15,389 nucleotides of DNA, taken from assembly GCA_934162265.1 (NCBI GenBank), contig CAKPHZ010000028.1, forward strand, positions 1-15,389. Direction: 5' to 3'. Numbering within the stretch: the stretch's first letter is position 1; the number at the start of each line of letters is the position of its first letter. A program made the position numbers and the translations under genes. Origin of the DNA: an uncultured Bacilli bacterium (GTDB lineage Bacteria; Bacillota_I; Bacilli_A; RF39; UBA660). Below the pieces are notes generated by a model that was not told the origin of the DNA, made no database searches, and saw only the letters and a program-made list of their open reading frames with translations. Positions 7,628-14,261 of the stretch are shown in pieces.

Positions 7628-7804
7628 CCCTTATAACAAGGGAAAAAAACAAATTTGATAATTTATTATTATTTAGAAAAAAATTAAAAATATATGAAAA
7701 AAGCAAAAAATTCAAAAAAATGGCAACTTTTTTTGAGGGTTGTCTGCTCATTACAACATTCAAAATAGAATTTTAGAGTTCTATGCTATTTAGATGTAAA
7801 AAAT
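7628..7804. other. Hairpin-rich non-coding stretch with a CRISPR-repeat-like sequence
   Basis: Four inverted repeats lie in a row: CCCTT/AAGGG (7628-7642), CAAAAAAA/TTTTTTTG (7713-7735), GTTGT/ACAAC (7739-7757) and ATAGAA/TTCTAT (7765-7784). Bases 7770-7804 begin ATTTTAGAGTTCTATGCTAT, resembling type II-A CRISPR repeats, which commonly start GTTTTAGAGCTATG. No second copy exists at repeat spacing on either side, and no cas gene is in the window. The whole intergenic region (7611-7894) has no coding frame. Confidence 0.4.
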
Positions 7805-7866
7805 ATGTAATGATTATAATTTATAAAACGATAGTCATTTAATTAAATATTAAGATTTAATAATTG

Positions 7867-7875
7867 TGATATAAT
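7867..7875 (+). promoter_or_regulatory. Extended -10 promoter for the yibE-like gene
   Basis: TG (7867-7868), one base, then TATAAT (7870-7875) form an extended -10. No good -35 is present. The expected start near 7882 leaves a leader of only about 13 bases containing GGATGTGAT. Confidence 0.6.
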
Positions 7876-7894
7876 ATTTGTTGGATGTGATAAA

Positions 7895-8956
7895 ATGTTT
7901 AATGCAAAAAAAATAATTTTTATTGTTATATTTATAGTATCTATAATTTCCTTAATTTTTGTTTATAATGATGATTTCTTATATTCTAAGCAAATTATTA
8001 AAATAACAAAAATTGATACGATTAGCGAAGATACATCTCAAAATTCATTAGGATTAGAAGAAAAATACTATACAAGAAAGATAACTGGATTAATAACCAA
8101 TGGTAAGCAAAAAGGAAAGAAAACAACCATCTCATACGATGAAACTTATTCATCTGTTGTTACAGATAAGTATAAAGTTAATGACAAAATAATATTAGAT
8201 GCAAGTGGTATTGAATTAAAAAGAGATTTCTATCTAACTTTAATGATTGTCATATTTTTGAATTTACTTTATATAGTTGGTTCTTATAAAGGGTTGTTGT
8301 CTGTATTAAGTGTTGTTTTGAATTTAGTAATTTTTTATATTGGTTTATCATTGTACTTTAAAGGTGCTAATTTATTATTTTTATGTGTAATAGAAATGAT
8401 TATTTTTTCTATTATTTCCTTGATATTAGCAAGTGGATTTAACAAGAAAACATTATCGGCAATTATTTCTGTAATTATATCAACATTAGTAATGCTCATT
8501 ACAATTATGATTATTATAAATTTTACTGGTTATAAAGGAATAAATTTCAATGAATTATCATTTTTGACTGTTCCTATTGAAGATATTATATTGCCAGAAC
8601 TATTAATCGGATCTACAGGGGCAATCATGGATGTGGCAATCACAATTTCATCTTCTATATCGGAACTTATTCAAAAAGACAATAATATATCTGTTAAAAA
8701 TTTGAAAAAATCTGCTAGAGAAATAGGAAAAGATATAATGAGTACGATGAGTAATGTTTTGTTTTTTACTTATTTATGTTCAGGGCTTCCTATTTTTGTG
8801 TTAGCATTACGCAACGGATTTTCAATGTATAATTATATTTCAACTAATTTTACATTAGAATTAACTAGATTTTTAATTGGTAGCATTGGTATTGTTTTAA
8901 CCATTCCAGTGTCAGCACATACATCAATTAAATTGATGAAAAGAGGTGCAAAATGA
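7895..8956 (+). CDS. YibE/F-like integral membrane protein (first of pair)
   Basis: The protein has 353 residues. An N-terminal membrane anchor (6-24) is followed by an extracytoplasmic beta-rich domain of about 85 residues (30-112), then about seven more membrane helices from 113 on. The hallmark GSTGAIMDVAITISSSISEL (239-258) is the conserved signature of the YibE/YibF family (PF07907). A second conserved patch, around 275-290, contains REIGKDIMSTMSN. The family is widespread in Firmicutes as a two-gene membrane pair; transport has been suggested, but the substrate is not established. The stop overlaps the next start by four bases (ATGA 8953-8956). Translation starts at the ATG at 7895 behind a GGATGTGAT leader. 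The gene lies within the segment bounded by two disrupted genes. Confidence 0.85.
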   Translation: MFNAKKIIFIVIFIVSIISLIFVYNDDFLYSKQIIKITKIDTISEDTSQNSLGLEEKYYTRKITGLITNGKQKGKKTTISYDETYSSVVTDKYKVNDKIILDASGIELKRDFYLTLMIVIFLNLLYIVGSYKGLLSVLSVVLNLVIFYIGLSLYFKGANLLFLCVIEMIIFSIISLILASGFNKKTLSAIISVIISTLVMLITIMIIINFTGYKGINFNELSFLTVPIEDIILPELLIGSTGAIMDVAITISSSISELIQKDNNISVKNLKKSAREIGKDIMSTMSNVLFFTYLCSGLPIFVLALRNGFSMYNYISTNFTLELTRFLIGSIGIVLTIPVSAHTSIKLMKRGAK

Positions 8957-9708
8957 ATATAATATTAATTATTTTATTATTTTTATTAATGATTTATATT
9001 GATATAAAAAGAGGAATAAAATTATTTTTATCTATATTATTTAATTTTATTATTTTAATGATTATTTTTTACTTAATTGCTATTGGATTAAATCCTATAA
9101 TTTGTTCTTTAATAGGCTGTTTTATAATAAGTTATATAATATTATATTATGTAAATGAAAGAAATATAAAAACAGAATCTAGTTTGAAATCAGTTATTAT
9201 TGTTCTAATTATATTATCATTTCTTATATTTTTTGTAACGAAAATATCAAGAATTGCTGGTTTTGGATATGAATCGTACGAAGAAATAAACATGTTTTCT
9301 TATGATGTAAAAATAGATTTTACTAACATTGCAATTTCTATGATACTAATTAGTTTAATTGGAGCAACGGTTGATTCTTCAATAGCAATTTCTTCTGCTT
9401 TATATGAAGTATATGATAATAATAAAAACTTATCAAAAAAAGATTTATTTCTATCAGGAATGAATATAGGAAAAGATATATTATGTACGACGAATAATAC
9501 CTTAATGTTTGCTTTTTTAGGTGAATTTATGACATTATTGATCTGGTTTTATAAAGGAGATTATTCATTTTTAGAAATTGTAAATGCAAAGACATTTGTT
9601 TCAGAAATGATTAAAATATTATTTAGTGCAGTAGGCTGTATTATAGTTATACCTATAACTGCATATATTACAACTGAATCACTAAAAAAAGATGGAAACA
9701 ATAATTAA
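8953..9708 (+). CDS. YibE/F-like integral membrane protein (second of pair)
   Basis: The protein has 251 residues with about seven membrane helices and no extracytoplasmic N-terminal domain. The signature GATVDSSIAISSALYEV (137-153) corresponds to GSTGAIMDVAITISSSISEL in its partner, and GMNIGKDILCTTNNTLMFAF corresponds to the partner's second conserved patch, so the two are paralogues. Gly replaces Asp/Met variants in places, but the core D-x-x-I-A-I-S-S pattern is kept. The four-base overlap with the upstream stop indicates translational coupling and probably a heteromeric membrane complex. The gene ends in a clear terminator. Function and substrate are unknown. Confidence 0.82.
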   Translation: MNIILIILLFLLMIYIDIKRGIKLFLSILFNFIILMIIFYLIAIGLNPIICSLIGCFIISYIILYYVNERNIKTESSLKSVIIVLIILSFLIFFVTKISRIAGFGYESYEEINMFSYDVKIDFTNIAISMILISLIGATVDSSIAISSALYEVYDNNKNLSKKDLFLSGMNIGKDILCTTNNTLMFAFLGEFMTLLIWFYKGDYSFLEIVNAKTFVSEMIKILFSAVGCIIVIPITAYITTESLKKDGNNN

Positions 9709-9716
9709 GTTAATTT

Positions 9717-9752
9717 AAAATTATCATATAATTTCATGTGGTAATTTTTTTT
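9717..9752 (+). terminator. Intrinsic terminator of the YibE/F-like operon
   Basis: AAAATTATCA (9717-9726) pairs with TGGTAATTTT (9739-9748, one G-T pair). Eight T run from 9745 to 9752. It starts 9 bases after the stop codon. Confidence 0.8.
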
Positions 9753-9765
9753 GAAATTATTGAAA

Positions 9766-10089
9766 ATGAAAAATATTTTCAAATTCTATTGAACAAAATT
9801 TAAAACTGAAGAAATTAATAAGTTAAATAATATTGTTAATGATTTATTAAAAGATAAAATTAAATTATTTGAGTTTAAAGAAAATAATAATCGTACATTT
9901 GCTAGTTTTGAGTTAAAAGAACCTTTAAGTACCAAAGAATCAATATTTCTAAAAGGAAAAATAAACAAGGAAGTTTATCATTTAGAAATTGATAATGGAG
10001 ATAATACAAAATCAACTATTGAAATACATTTAAAGAATCCTTTAGAAAAAGATTTAACTTTGGAAAGAAAGGTACATAACAATGTCTAG
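9766..10089 (+). pseudogene. Decayed or recoded small gene with an in-frame TGA
   Basis: From the ATG at 9766 the frame reads MKNIFKFY, meets TGA at 9790-9792, then stays open for 98 codons in the same frame to TAG at 10087-10089. Read through as Trp, the product would be 107 residues: basic, Asn/Lys/Glu-rich, with a helical first third and a strand-rich second half (TFASFELKEPLSTK, EVYHLEIDNGD, STIEIHLKNPL). The part after the TGA looks like genuine protein but contains no ATG, GTG or TTG start of its own. TGA is a normal stop elsewhere in the window, so a TGG-to-TGA nonsense change is the simplest reading. No strong ribosome site precedes 9766. I do not recognise the family. Confidence 0.5.
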
Positions 10090-10132
10090 TTCTTATTCAA
10101 ATACTAAAGCAATAGAATTTAGTAAAAGGTGA
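10082..10132 (+). CDS. Very small ORF (16 residues), doubtful
   Basis: The ATG at 10082 overlaps the end of the preceding decayed frame, has AAAGG about 9 bases upstream, and encodes MSSSYSNTKAIEFSKR before TGA at 10130-10132. It may be the 5' remnant of a longer gene or a coupling ORF for the next one, whose ribosome site overlaps its stop. Confidence 0.2.
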   Translation: MSSSYSNTKAIEFSKR

Positions 10133-10136
10133 TATG

Positions 10137-10265
10137 ATGGATAAGAATATAGAAATATATAATTACGATTCTAATGGTAATAAAGTAGATCCCAGTTTAA
10201 TGGTTATAAATATAAAAGTTATATATGAGATAGTAAAAAAATATATTAAGGAGCAAACTTCTTAA
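10137..10265 (+). CDS. Small hypothetical protein (42 residues)
   Basis: The product is 42 residues: a polar N-terminus (NYDSNGNKVDPS, about 9-20) followed by a single amphipathic helix (VINIKVIYEIVKKYIKEQ, about 23-40). It has no signal or membrane segment. AGGTGAT (10127-10133) is the same ribosome site style used by other genes here, and it places the start at 10137 rather than at the adjacent ATG at 10134. It lies directly upstream of the recombinase and could be an accessory protein of the element, but nothing in its sequence shows a function. Confidence 0.5.
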   Translation: MDKNIEIYNYDSNGNKVDPSLMVINIKVIYEIVKKYIKEQTS

Positions 10266-10266
10266 T

Positions 10267-10354
10267 ATGATTTTACTTTTAAAAAAAATCATGCTAGGAT
10301 GTTTTTGTAAGTTTATAGTTCCTATAAAAAAGACCTTTATAAAGGCAAAGGAGG
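10267..10354 (+). promoter_or_regulatory. Three tandem palindromes before the recombinase and its ribosome site
   Basis: ATGATTTT/AAAATCAT (10267-10292), TTTATAG-TTC-CTATAAA (10312-10328) and the perfect 12-base palindrome CCTTTATAAAGG (10334-10345) follow one another. The ribosome site AAAGGAGGA (10347-10355) repeats the AAAGG half of the last palindrome, so its CCTTT arm could pair either with its own partner or with the Shine-Dalgarno. This might control recombinase translation, or the palindromes may bind a repressor. Confidence 0.45.
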
Positions 10355-10361
10355 AATTATT

Positions 10362-11708
10362 ATAAAGGCAGGACTATATGCTAGAGTTTCTACTGATATG
10401 CAATTAGAAGGTTATTCAATAGATGCACAAAAAGAATTTTTGCTGAGCTATGCTAAAAGCAAGGAATTTATAGAATATGAATATTATGTTGATGGTGGTT
10501 ATAGTGGTAAAGATTTAAACAGACCAGAAATTCAAAGATTAATTCAAGATGTAAAAGAACATAAAATTGATACGGTCATTGTATTTAAACTAGATAGAAT
10601 TTCTAGAAGTCAAAAAGATACATTATATTTAATTGAAGAAGTATTTAATAAATATGGTGTTGGATTTATTTCGATGAAAGAGAACTTTGATACAACAAGT
10701 CCCTTTGGTAAAGCAATGATTGGAGTGTTATCTGTTTTTGCTCAATTAGAAAGAGAAACAATCCTAGAAAGAACAAGAATAGGAATTAAAAAAAGAGCAG
10801 AAGATGGATATTGGCGAGGAGGAGGAAAAATACCTTTTCCTTATAAATATGACAGAGAGCAAGGTATTTTAATACCAATACCAGAACAAGTTGAAATATT
10901 AAATAAAATGATTTCTATGTATTTAAGTGGTAAAAGTTTTAATAATATTGGTGAAGTTGTAGGTATGGACGAAAGAATGGTAGAAAGAAGATTATTATCT
11001 ATAACAAATACTGGCGTTGTTCCATATAAAGGGCAAATTTATGATGGAAAACATGAAGCCGTTGTATCAAAAGAATTGTATGAAGAAATATTAATGGTTA
11101 ATAAACTAAGAAGTAGAGAAAAATATGAAAAACATTATTTACTAACTGGTAAAATAATCTGTGGTCATTGTGGTGCAAGATATCGCTATCAAAAATGGGG
11201 TAAAAGATTAATTATGTATTGCAATTCTCAACAATCAAGTAAAAAGAGATATATAAAAGATCCTAATTGTAAAAATAAAAGGTGGGATACATTTGAAATT
11301 GAAGATATTGTATTAGAACAATTATTTTCAATGAGTTTAGATGAAAATTTATTTAATTCAACCTTTAACATTGCAACAGTCAATGTACTTAATGAACTAA
11401 AAGATAGAAAAGAAAGAATAAATAGGCAAATTGAAAATTTAATCAATTTTATTTCAAATGGTATTGCAGTAGAAGAAACTAGTAAAAAAATAAAAGAATT
11501 AGAAAAAGAAAAAACAAATATTGAAGAGAAAATCAAAAATAGTGAACAAAGAGAAAAAGCAAATAAAGTTGCTTTTGAAATGGTAAAAAGTTTAAAATTT
11601 ACATGGATGTATATGACTTTTGAAGAACAAAGAAGTATTATAGAACATTTAATAGATCGTGTTGTTATTGATAATAATAAAGTAAGTATCTATTATAAAA
11701 TATTATAA
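10362..11708 (+). CDS. Large serine recombinase (site-specific integrase/excisionase)
   Basis: Large serine recombinases cut and rejoin short attachment sites through a Ser-DNA intermediate. With a start at 10362 the protein has 448 residues. A resolvase-type catalytic domain spans about 1-150 (Ser10 in LYARVST, KLDRISR, and SVFAQLERE followed by ERTRIGIKKRA). The recombinase domain covers about 155-255. A zinc ribbon is formed by C267-x2-C270-x16-C287-x15-C303. A coiled coil lies at about 345-395, and the tail ends VSIYYKIL. The first ATG (10398) would remove the catalytic Ser10. The frame has no ATG, GTG or TTG further upstream. AAAGGAGG (10347-10354) points to ATA at 10362 or ATT at 10359. 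The gene is either started from a rare codon or recently lost its ATG. Its stop lies just inside the right boundary of the segment. Confidence 0.9.
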   Translation: MKAGLYARVSTDMQLEGYSIDAQKEFLLSYAKSKEFIEYEYYVDGGYSGKDLNRPEIQRLIQDVKEHKIDTVIVFKLDRISRSQKDTLYLIEEVFNKYGVGFISMKENFDTTSPFGKAMIGVLSVFAQLERETILERTRIGIKKRAEDGYWRGGGKIPFPYKYDREQGILIPIPEQVEILNKMISMYLSGKSFNNIGEVVGMDERMVERRLLSITNTGVVPYKGQIYDGKHEAVVSKELYEEILMVNKLRSREKYEKHYLLTGKIICGHCGARYRYQKWGKRLIMYCNSQQSSKKRYIKDPNCKNKRWDTFEIEDIVLEQLFSMSLDENLFNSTFNIATVNVLNELKDRKERINRQIENLINFISNGIAVEETSKKIKELEKEKTNIEEKIKNSEQREKANKVAFEMVKSLKFTWMYMTFEEQRSIIEHLIDRVVIDNNKVSIYYKIL

Positions 11709-12367
11709 TTGTTTTTGAAGCCATTTTCTCGCACCATGTCTTTAATCCCAATTAATGACATTGATACATTGATTTTTAATGCACTGATAATATTTAGATA
11801 ATTACTTGGTAAGATTACTTTCGTAAAGATTGTTCTTTTTGATGCTTTTAATGATTTTAATAGTGTGATGTAATCTTTATTTGTTGAAATGAATCCATTA
11901 TATATGTTTATTATAGTTATAAATGTATTAATTAGTAGTGCCATAAATATTATAGAGTTTATACTAGCTCCAACCCAAATTATAATTAATGGTCCTAGTG
12001 CTACTTTTGGAAGTGAATTTAATATTGTTAGGTACGGGTCTATTATTTTTGATATTTTTTTATTACTCCAAAGTATGATTGCGACCATCATACCAATTAT
12101 TGTTGCGATAGAAAAACTTACAAACACTTCATATAAGGTTACTCCTATATGTTTTAAAAGGGTACCATCTTGTAATAATCCAAGCATTGTTTTAAAGGCT
12201 TTTGTGGGACTTGATGATGTAAATGTATTAATTAATTTATATCTAGATAGTAGTTCCCAACCTATTAAAAATATGGCAATTATTAGAAATCTAAAAATAA
12301 ATACTATTATTTTTTCTTTTTTTAGATCTTTTAAATACTTTTTATGTTCTTCACTATATGTGGACAT
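11693..12367 (-). pseudogene. ABC importer permease (SsuC/ThiX/TauC type), 3'-truncated
   Basis: This is the membrane subunit of a nitrate/sulfonate/thiamine-precursor class importer. Membrane helices lie at about 20-40, 80-100, 122-133 and 138-160. The cytoplasmic coupling (EAA) loop LKSLKASKRTIFTKVILP (about 170-187) contacts the ATPase. Homology ends in SMSLIGI at residue 208 (base 11744). Intact relatives continue into a VGEF-containing stretch and a final helix, about 250 residues in all. Here 16 unrelated residues (KDMVRENGFKNNYNIL) are added from the element side, and the stop overlaps the convergent recombinase end by 16 bases. Its start overlaps the ATPase gene by 14 bases, as in an operon. 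It is probably non-functional. Confidence 0.78.
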
Positions 12368-13103
12368 CTAAATCCCTCCAAATCATGTCATAATACTTGT
12401 TGAATTCTTTGCATCTGCGGTTATTCATAGGAGTTGATTTATTTGATAACTCTATTTTATAAATGTTTTTGACAACAGCTGGTCTTTTTGTTAGAACAAT
12501 GACTCTATCTGACATACTAACAGCTTCGGCAATATCATGTGTGACCATTATTGCAGTTTTTCCTTCTTTTTTGATTATGTTATAAATATCATTGCTTATT
12601 GCTAGACGTGACTGATAGTCTAGTGCAGACATAGGTTCATCTAAAAGTAGGATATCTGGTTTGATAGCAAGTGTTCTTATTAGTGCGACTCTTTGCCTCA
12701 TTCCGCCTGATAAGCTTGATGGATATTTATCTTTAAATTCATATAAACCATATGTTTTTAGTAATTGTAATACGTAGTTTTTATTTTCTTCTGTTAACTT
12801 ATTTGTTACTTCTAATCCTATTAAACAGTTATCTAGTATTGTTCTCCAAAAAAACAGAGAGTCTGTTTGTAACATATATCCAATAGTTAGATCTTTATCT
12901 TTTTTGATTTCTCCAGTTGATTTTTCTTCTAAATCAGAAAGTATTGAAAGTATAGTTGATTTTCCACAGCCACTAGGTCCTACAATTGATATAAATTCTT
13001 TTTCTTCTACATCTATATTAATATCTTCTAAAGCTTTAATCTCACCTTTTTTGTCATGATAACTTTTAGATAAATTTTTTATTGTTAGTATTTTATTTTT
13101 CAC
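12354..13103 (-). CDS. ABC importer ATPase (SsuB/ThiZ/TauB type)
   Basis: This is the cytoplasmic nucleotide-binding subunit, 249 residues, complete. Walker A is GPSGCGKST (42-50), the Q-loop glutamine is Gln79, the signature is LSGGMRQR (131-138), Walker B is ILLLDEP (151-157), the D-loop is SALD (159-162), and the switch His is His189 in VTHDIAEA. The start is GTG at 13101-13103, seven bases after AGGAGG (plus-strand 13111-13116), a strong site that decides the start. It overlaps the permease start by 14 bases. The nearest substrate-binding protein is about 1.2 kb upstream on the same strand, beyond two opposite-strand frames. No TPP-riboswitch pattern is visible upstream, so a thiamine link is unproven. 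Confidence 0.93.
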   Translation of the reverse strand: MKNKILTIKNLSKSYHDKKGEIKALEDINIDVEEKEFISIVGPSGCGKSTILSILSDLEEKSTGEIKKDKDLTIGYMLQTDSLFFWRTILDNCLIGLEVTNKLTEENKNYVLQLLKTYGLYEFKDKYPSSLSGGMRQRVALIRTLAIKPDILLLDEPMSALDYQSRLAISNDIYNIIKKEGKTAIMVTHDIAEAVSMSDRVIVLTKRPAVVKNIYKIELSNKSTPMNNRRCKEFNKYYDMIWRDLDVHI

Positions 13104-13150
13104 TTTAATTCCTCCTAGATAGTTTATTTTATGAATTTTATTTGTGTTTG

Positions 13151-13165
13151 GTAATGATATATTAC
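13151..13165. promoter_or_regulatory. Inverted repeat GTAAT-N5-ATTAC between divergent genes
   Basis: A perfect 5-bp inverted repeat (13151-13155 and 13161-13165) lies about 48 bases upstream of the ATPase start and before the NUDIX promoter. A dimeric regulator could bind here, but the motif is short in AT-rich DNA. Confidence 0.3.
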
Positions 13166-13201
13166 TAGGTTATTTCATTTGTAGTTTTTTAACTTTTTAT
13201 A

Positions 13202-13210
13202 TGTTATAAT
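13202..13210 (+). promoter_or_regulatory. Extended -10 promoter for the NUDIX gene
   Basis: TG (13202-13203), one base, then TATAAT (13205-13210); no good -35 is visible. The leader would be about 90 bases and contains a 20-codon frame (13245-13307) that ends two bases before the NUDIX start. Confidence 0.5.
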
Positions 13211-13309
13211 TTTTTTAGTGGTATTACCTTATTAAAAGATAGATATGGTTATTATAAGAGAAGCTGTTGATAATGTAATTATTAATTTTTTTGTTTGGAG
13301 GTATTAAAA

Positions 13310-13729
13310 ATGAATGGTAATAGAATAATTGTTCATACATTAATTATGGTTGATAATAAATATTTAGTAACTAAAAGATCAAAAAATGAGTCTACTTATC
13401 CTAAATATTGGGATATACCTGGAGGATTAGTAGAGTATGGTGAATTACCTAAAGATGCGGTTATAAGAGAGACTAAAGAAGAGGTTAACTTGAATATTAT
13501 TCCTACTAATGTTATTCACGAAGATAGTAATTTAGATGTAGAAAAAGATATGATTTTTATTAGGTTAGTTTATCTTTGTGAATTAAATGATGATATAAAT
13601 AATATAAAGTTAGACTATGATGAACATTCTGAATATAGATTTATTGAATCATTAGATGAATTGAAAGGTGAATTAATATCGCCATTTCTAGAAGATGTGT
13701 TTATGAAAGATATATCTGAGAATGAGTAA
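13310..13729 (+). CDS. NUDIX hydrolase
   Basis: NUDIX proteins cleave nucleoside diphosphates linked to another moiety, using Mg2+. This one has 139 residues and is cytoplasmic. The NUDIX box is at 39-61: Gly39-x5-Glu45-x7-Arg53-Glu54-x2-Glu57-Glu58 is intact. The usual Gly near the end is Asn60, and the hydrophobic residue after REx is Thr, both tolerated variations. Upstream, WDIPGGL is typical of MutT/ADP-ribose-pyrophosphatase-like members. The substrate cannot be assigned. I chose the ATG at 13310 because GGAGG (13297-13301) is 8 bases upstream; the TTG at 13295 overlaps that site. It sits on the opposite strand, between the binding protein and the ATPase of an ABC importer, so it interrupts what is usually one operon. 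Confidence 0.92.
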   Translation: MNGNRIIVHTLIMVDNKYLVTKRSKNESTYPKYWDIPGGLVEYGELPKDAVIRETKEEVNLNIIPTNVIHEDSNLDVEKDMIFIRLVYLCELNDDINNIKLDYDEHSEYRFIESLDELKGELISPFLEDVFMKDISENE

Positions 13730-13799
13730 GAAAAAGGAAATAATACTACTAATTTTAATATTATTTACTGGATAGTTTTTTATATGAAAAAATGGTTGT

Positions 13800-14183
13800 T
13801 TGATTGAAATATATTGTAATTGTGGAGTATGGCTTAAAAATCTTAAGAAAACTGATATTATATTTAGATATGAGTATAAAAAAAAGAAGGATTTAGAGAT
13901 ATTCTATTATGATGATATAAATACTATAACAAAATTAAGTGATTTCAAGAAAATTGGGACAAATAAAACAAAAGTAAATAATTTAATTATTAATTATTAT
14001 AATCAATTAAATTTGGATCAAAAAAGTAAGTTTGATAATAATGTTGAAATAGATGGATTGATTAATAGTGAAAATTATTATTTTTATAAAAATTATACGG
14101 CAATAAAAAATAATGATCGTTATGTTTTTATGGTTGCAGATAAACATAATAACAAATTGTATTATATTAATATACGTGAGTGA
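13800..14183 (+). pseudogene. Uncharacterised 127-codon frame without a proper start
   Basis: The frame runs to TGA at 14181-14183 and encodes a Lys/Asn/Tyr/Ile-rich, mixed alpha/beta polypeptide. It has a CNC pair near the N-terminus and a C-terminal strand-rich section (RYVFMVADKHNNKLYYINI). It is open only from 13788 and contains no ATG before the coding part; the TTG at 13800 has no ribosome site. An ATG at 13784 in another frame gives MKKWLFD and then stops at TGA at 13805-13807, overlapping this frame, so a single-base indel could join the two into one protein. It follows the NUDIX gene by 70 bases and ends before a strong terminator. I do not recognise a family. A gene broken by a frameshift near 13800 is the simplest view, though TTG initiation is possible. 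Confidence 0.45.
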
Positions 14184-14207
14184 AATTTATAGTATATATT
14201 TTTGCAT

Positions 14208-14248
14208 AAAAAGACAAGTAGATAATTTATACCTATTTGTCTTTTTTT
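14208..14248. terminator. Bidirectional terminator between convergent genes
   Basis: AAAAGACAAGTAG (14209-14221) pairs with CTATTTGTCTTTT (14233-14245) over 13 bp with one G-T pair. Seven T follow on the plus strand (14242-14248), and an A-run at 14208-14212 gives T5 on the minus strand. It serves both the 127-codon frame and the binding-protein gene. Confidence 0.88.
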
Positions 14249-14261
14249 ATAAATATTTTGT

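Larger units (their letters stand above)
7596..11740 (+). mobile_element. Putative integrated segment carrying a large serine recombinase
   Basis: The boundaries are inferred from two coding breaks: ftsW homology ends at 7595, and permease homology (minus strand) ends at about 11743. Inside are a non-coding hairpin region, the YibE/F-like pair, a decayed gene, one or two tiny ORFs and a serine recombinase whose stop codon lies within about 35 bases of the right break, where an integrase normally sits next to its attachment site. I saw no long direct or inverted repeat shared by the two ends; serine recombinases often leave only a short core. Because the two flanks belong to different genes, the segment may be a rearranged or recombined element, and the left limit may not be a true element end. 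Confidence 0.4.

Noticed and set aside
7590..7640. Attachment-site direct repeats between the ftsW and permease junctions
   Set aside because: By eye I found no shared core longer than a few bases between 7590-7640 and 11700-11750; an alignment would be needed.
11889..12371. 160-codon plus-strand frame
   Set aside because: It is the antisense shadow of the ABC permease, which has clear family motifs on the minus strand.
13104..13294. TPP riboswitch upstream of the ABC ATPase (thiamine-precursor importer)
   Set aside because: The conserved CTGAGA and related thi-box elements are not present on the minus strand.
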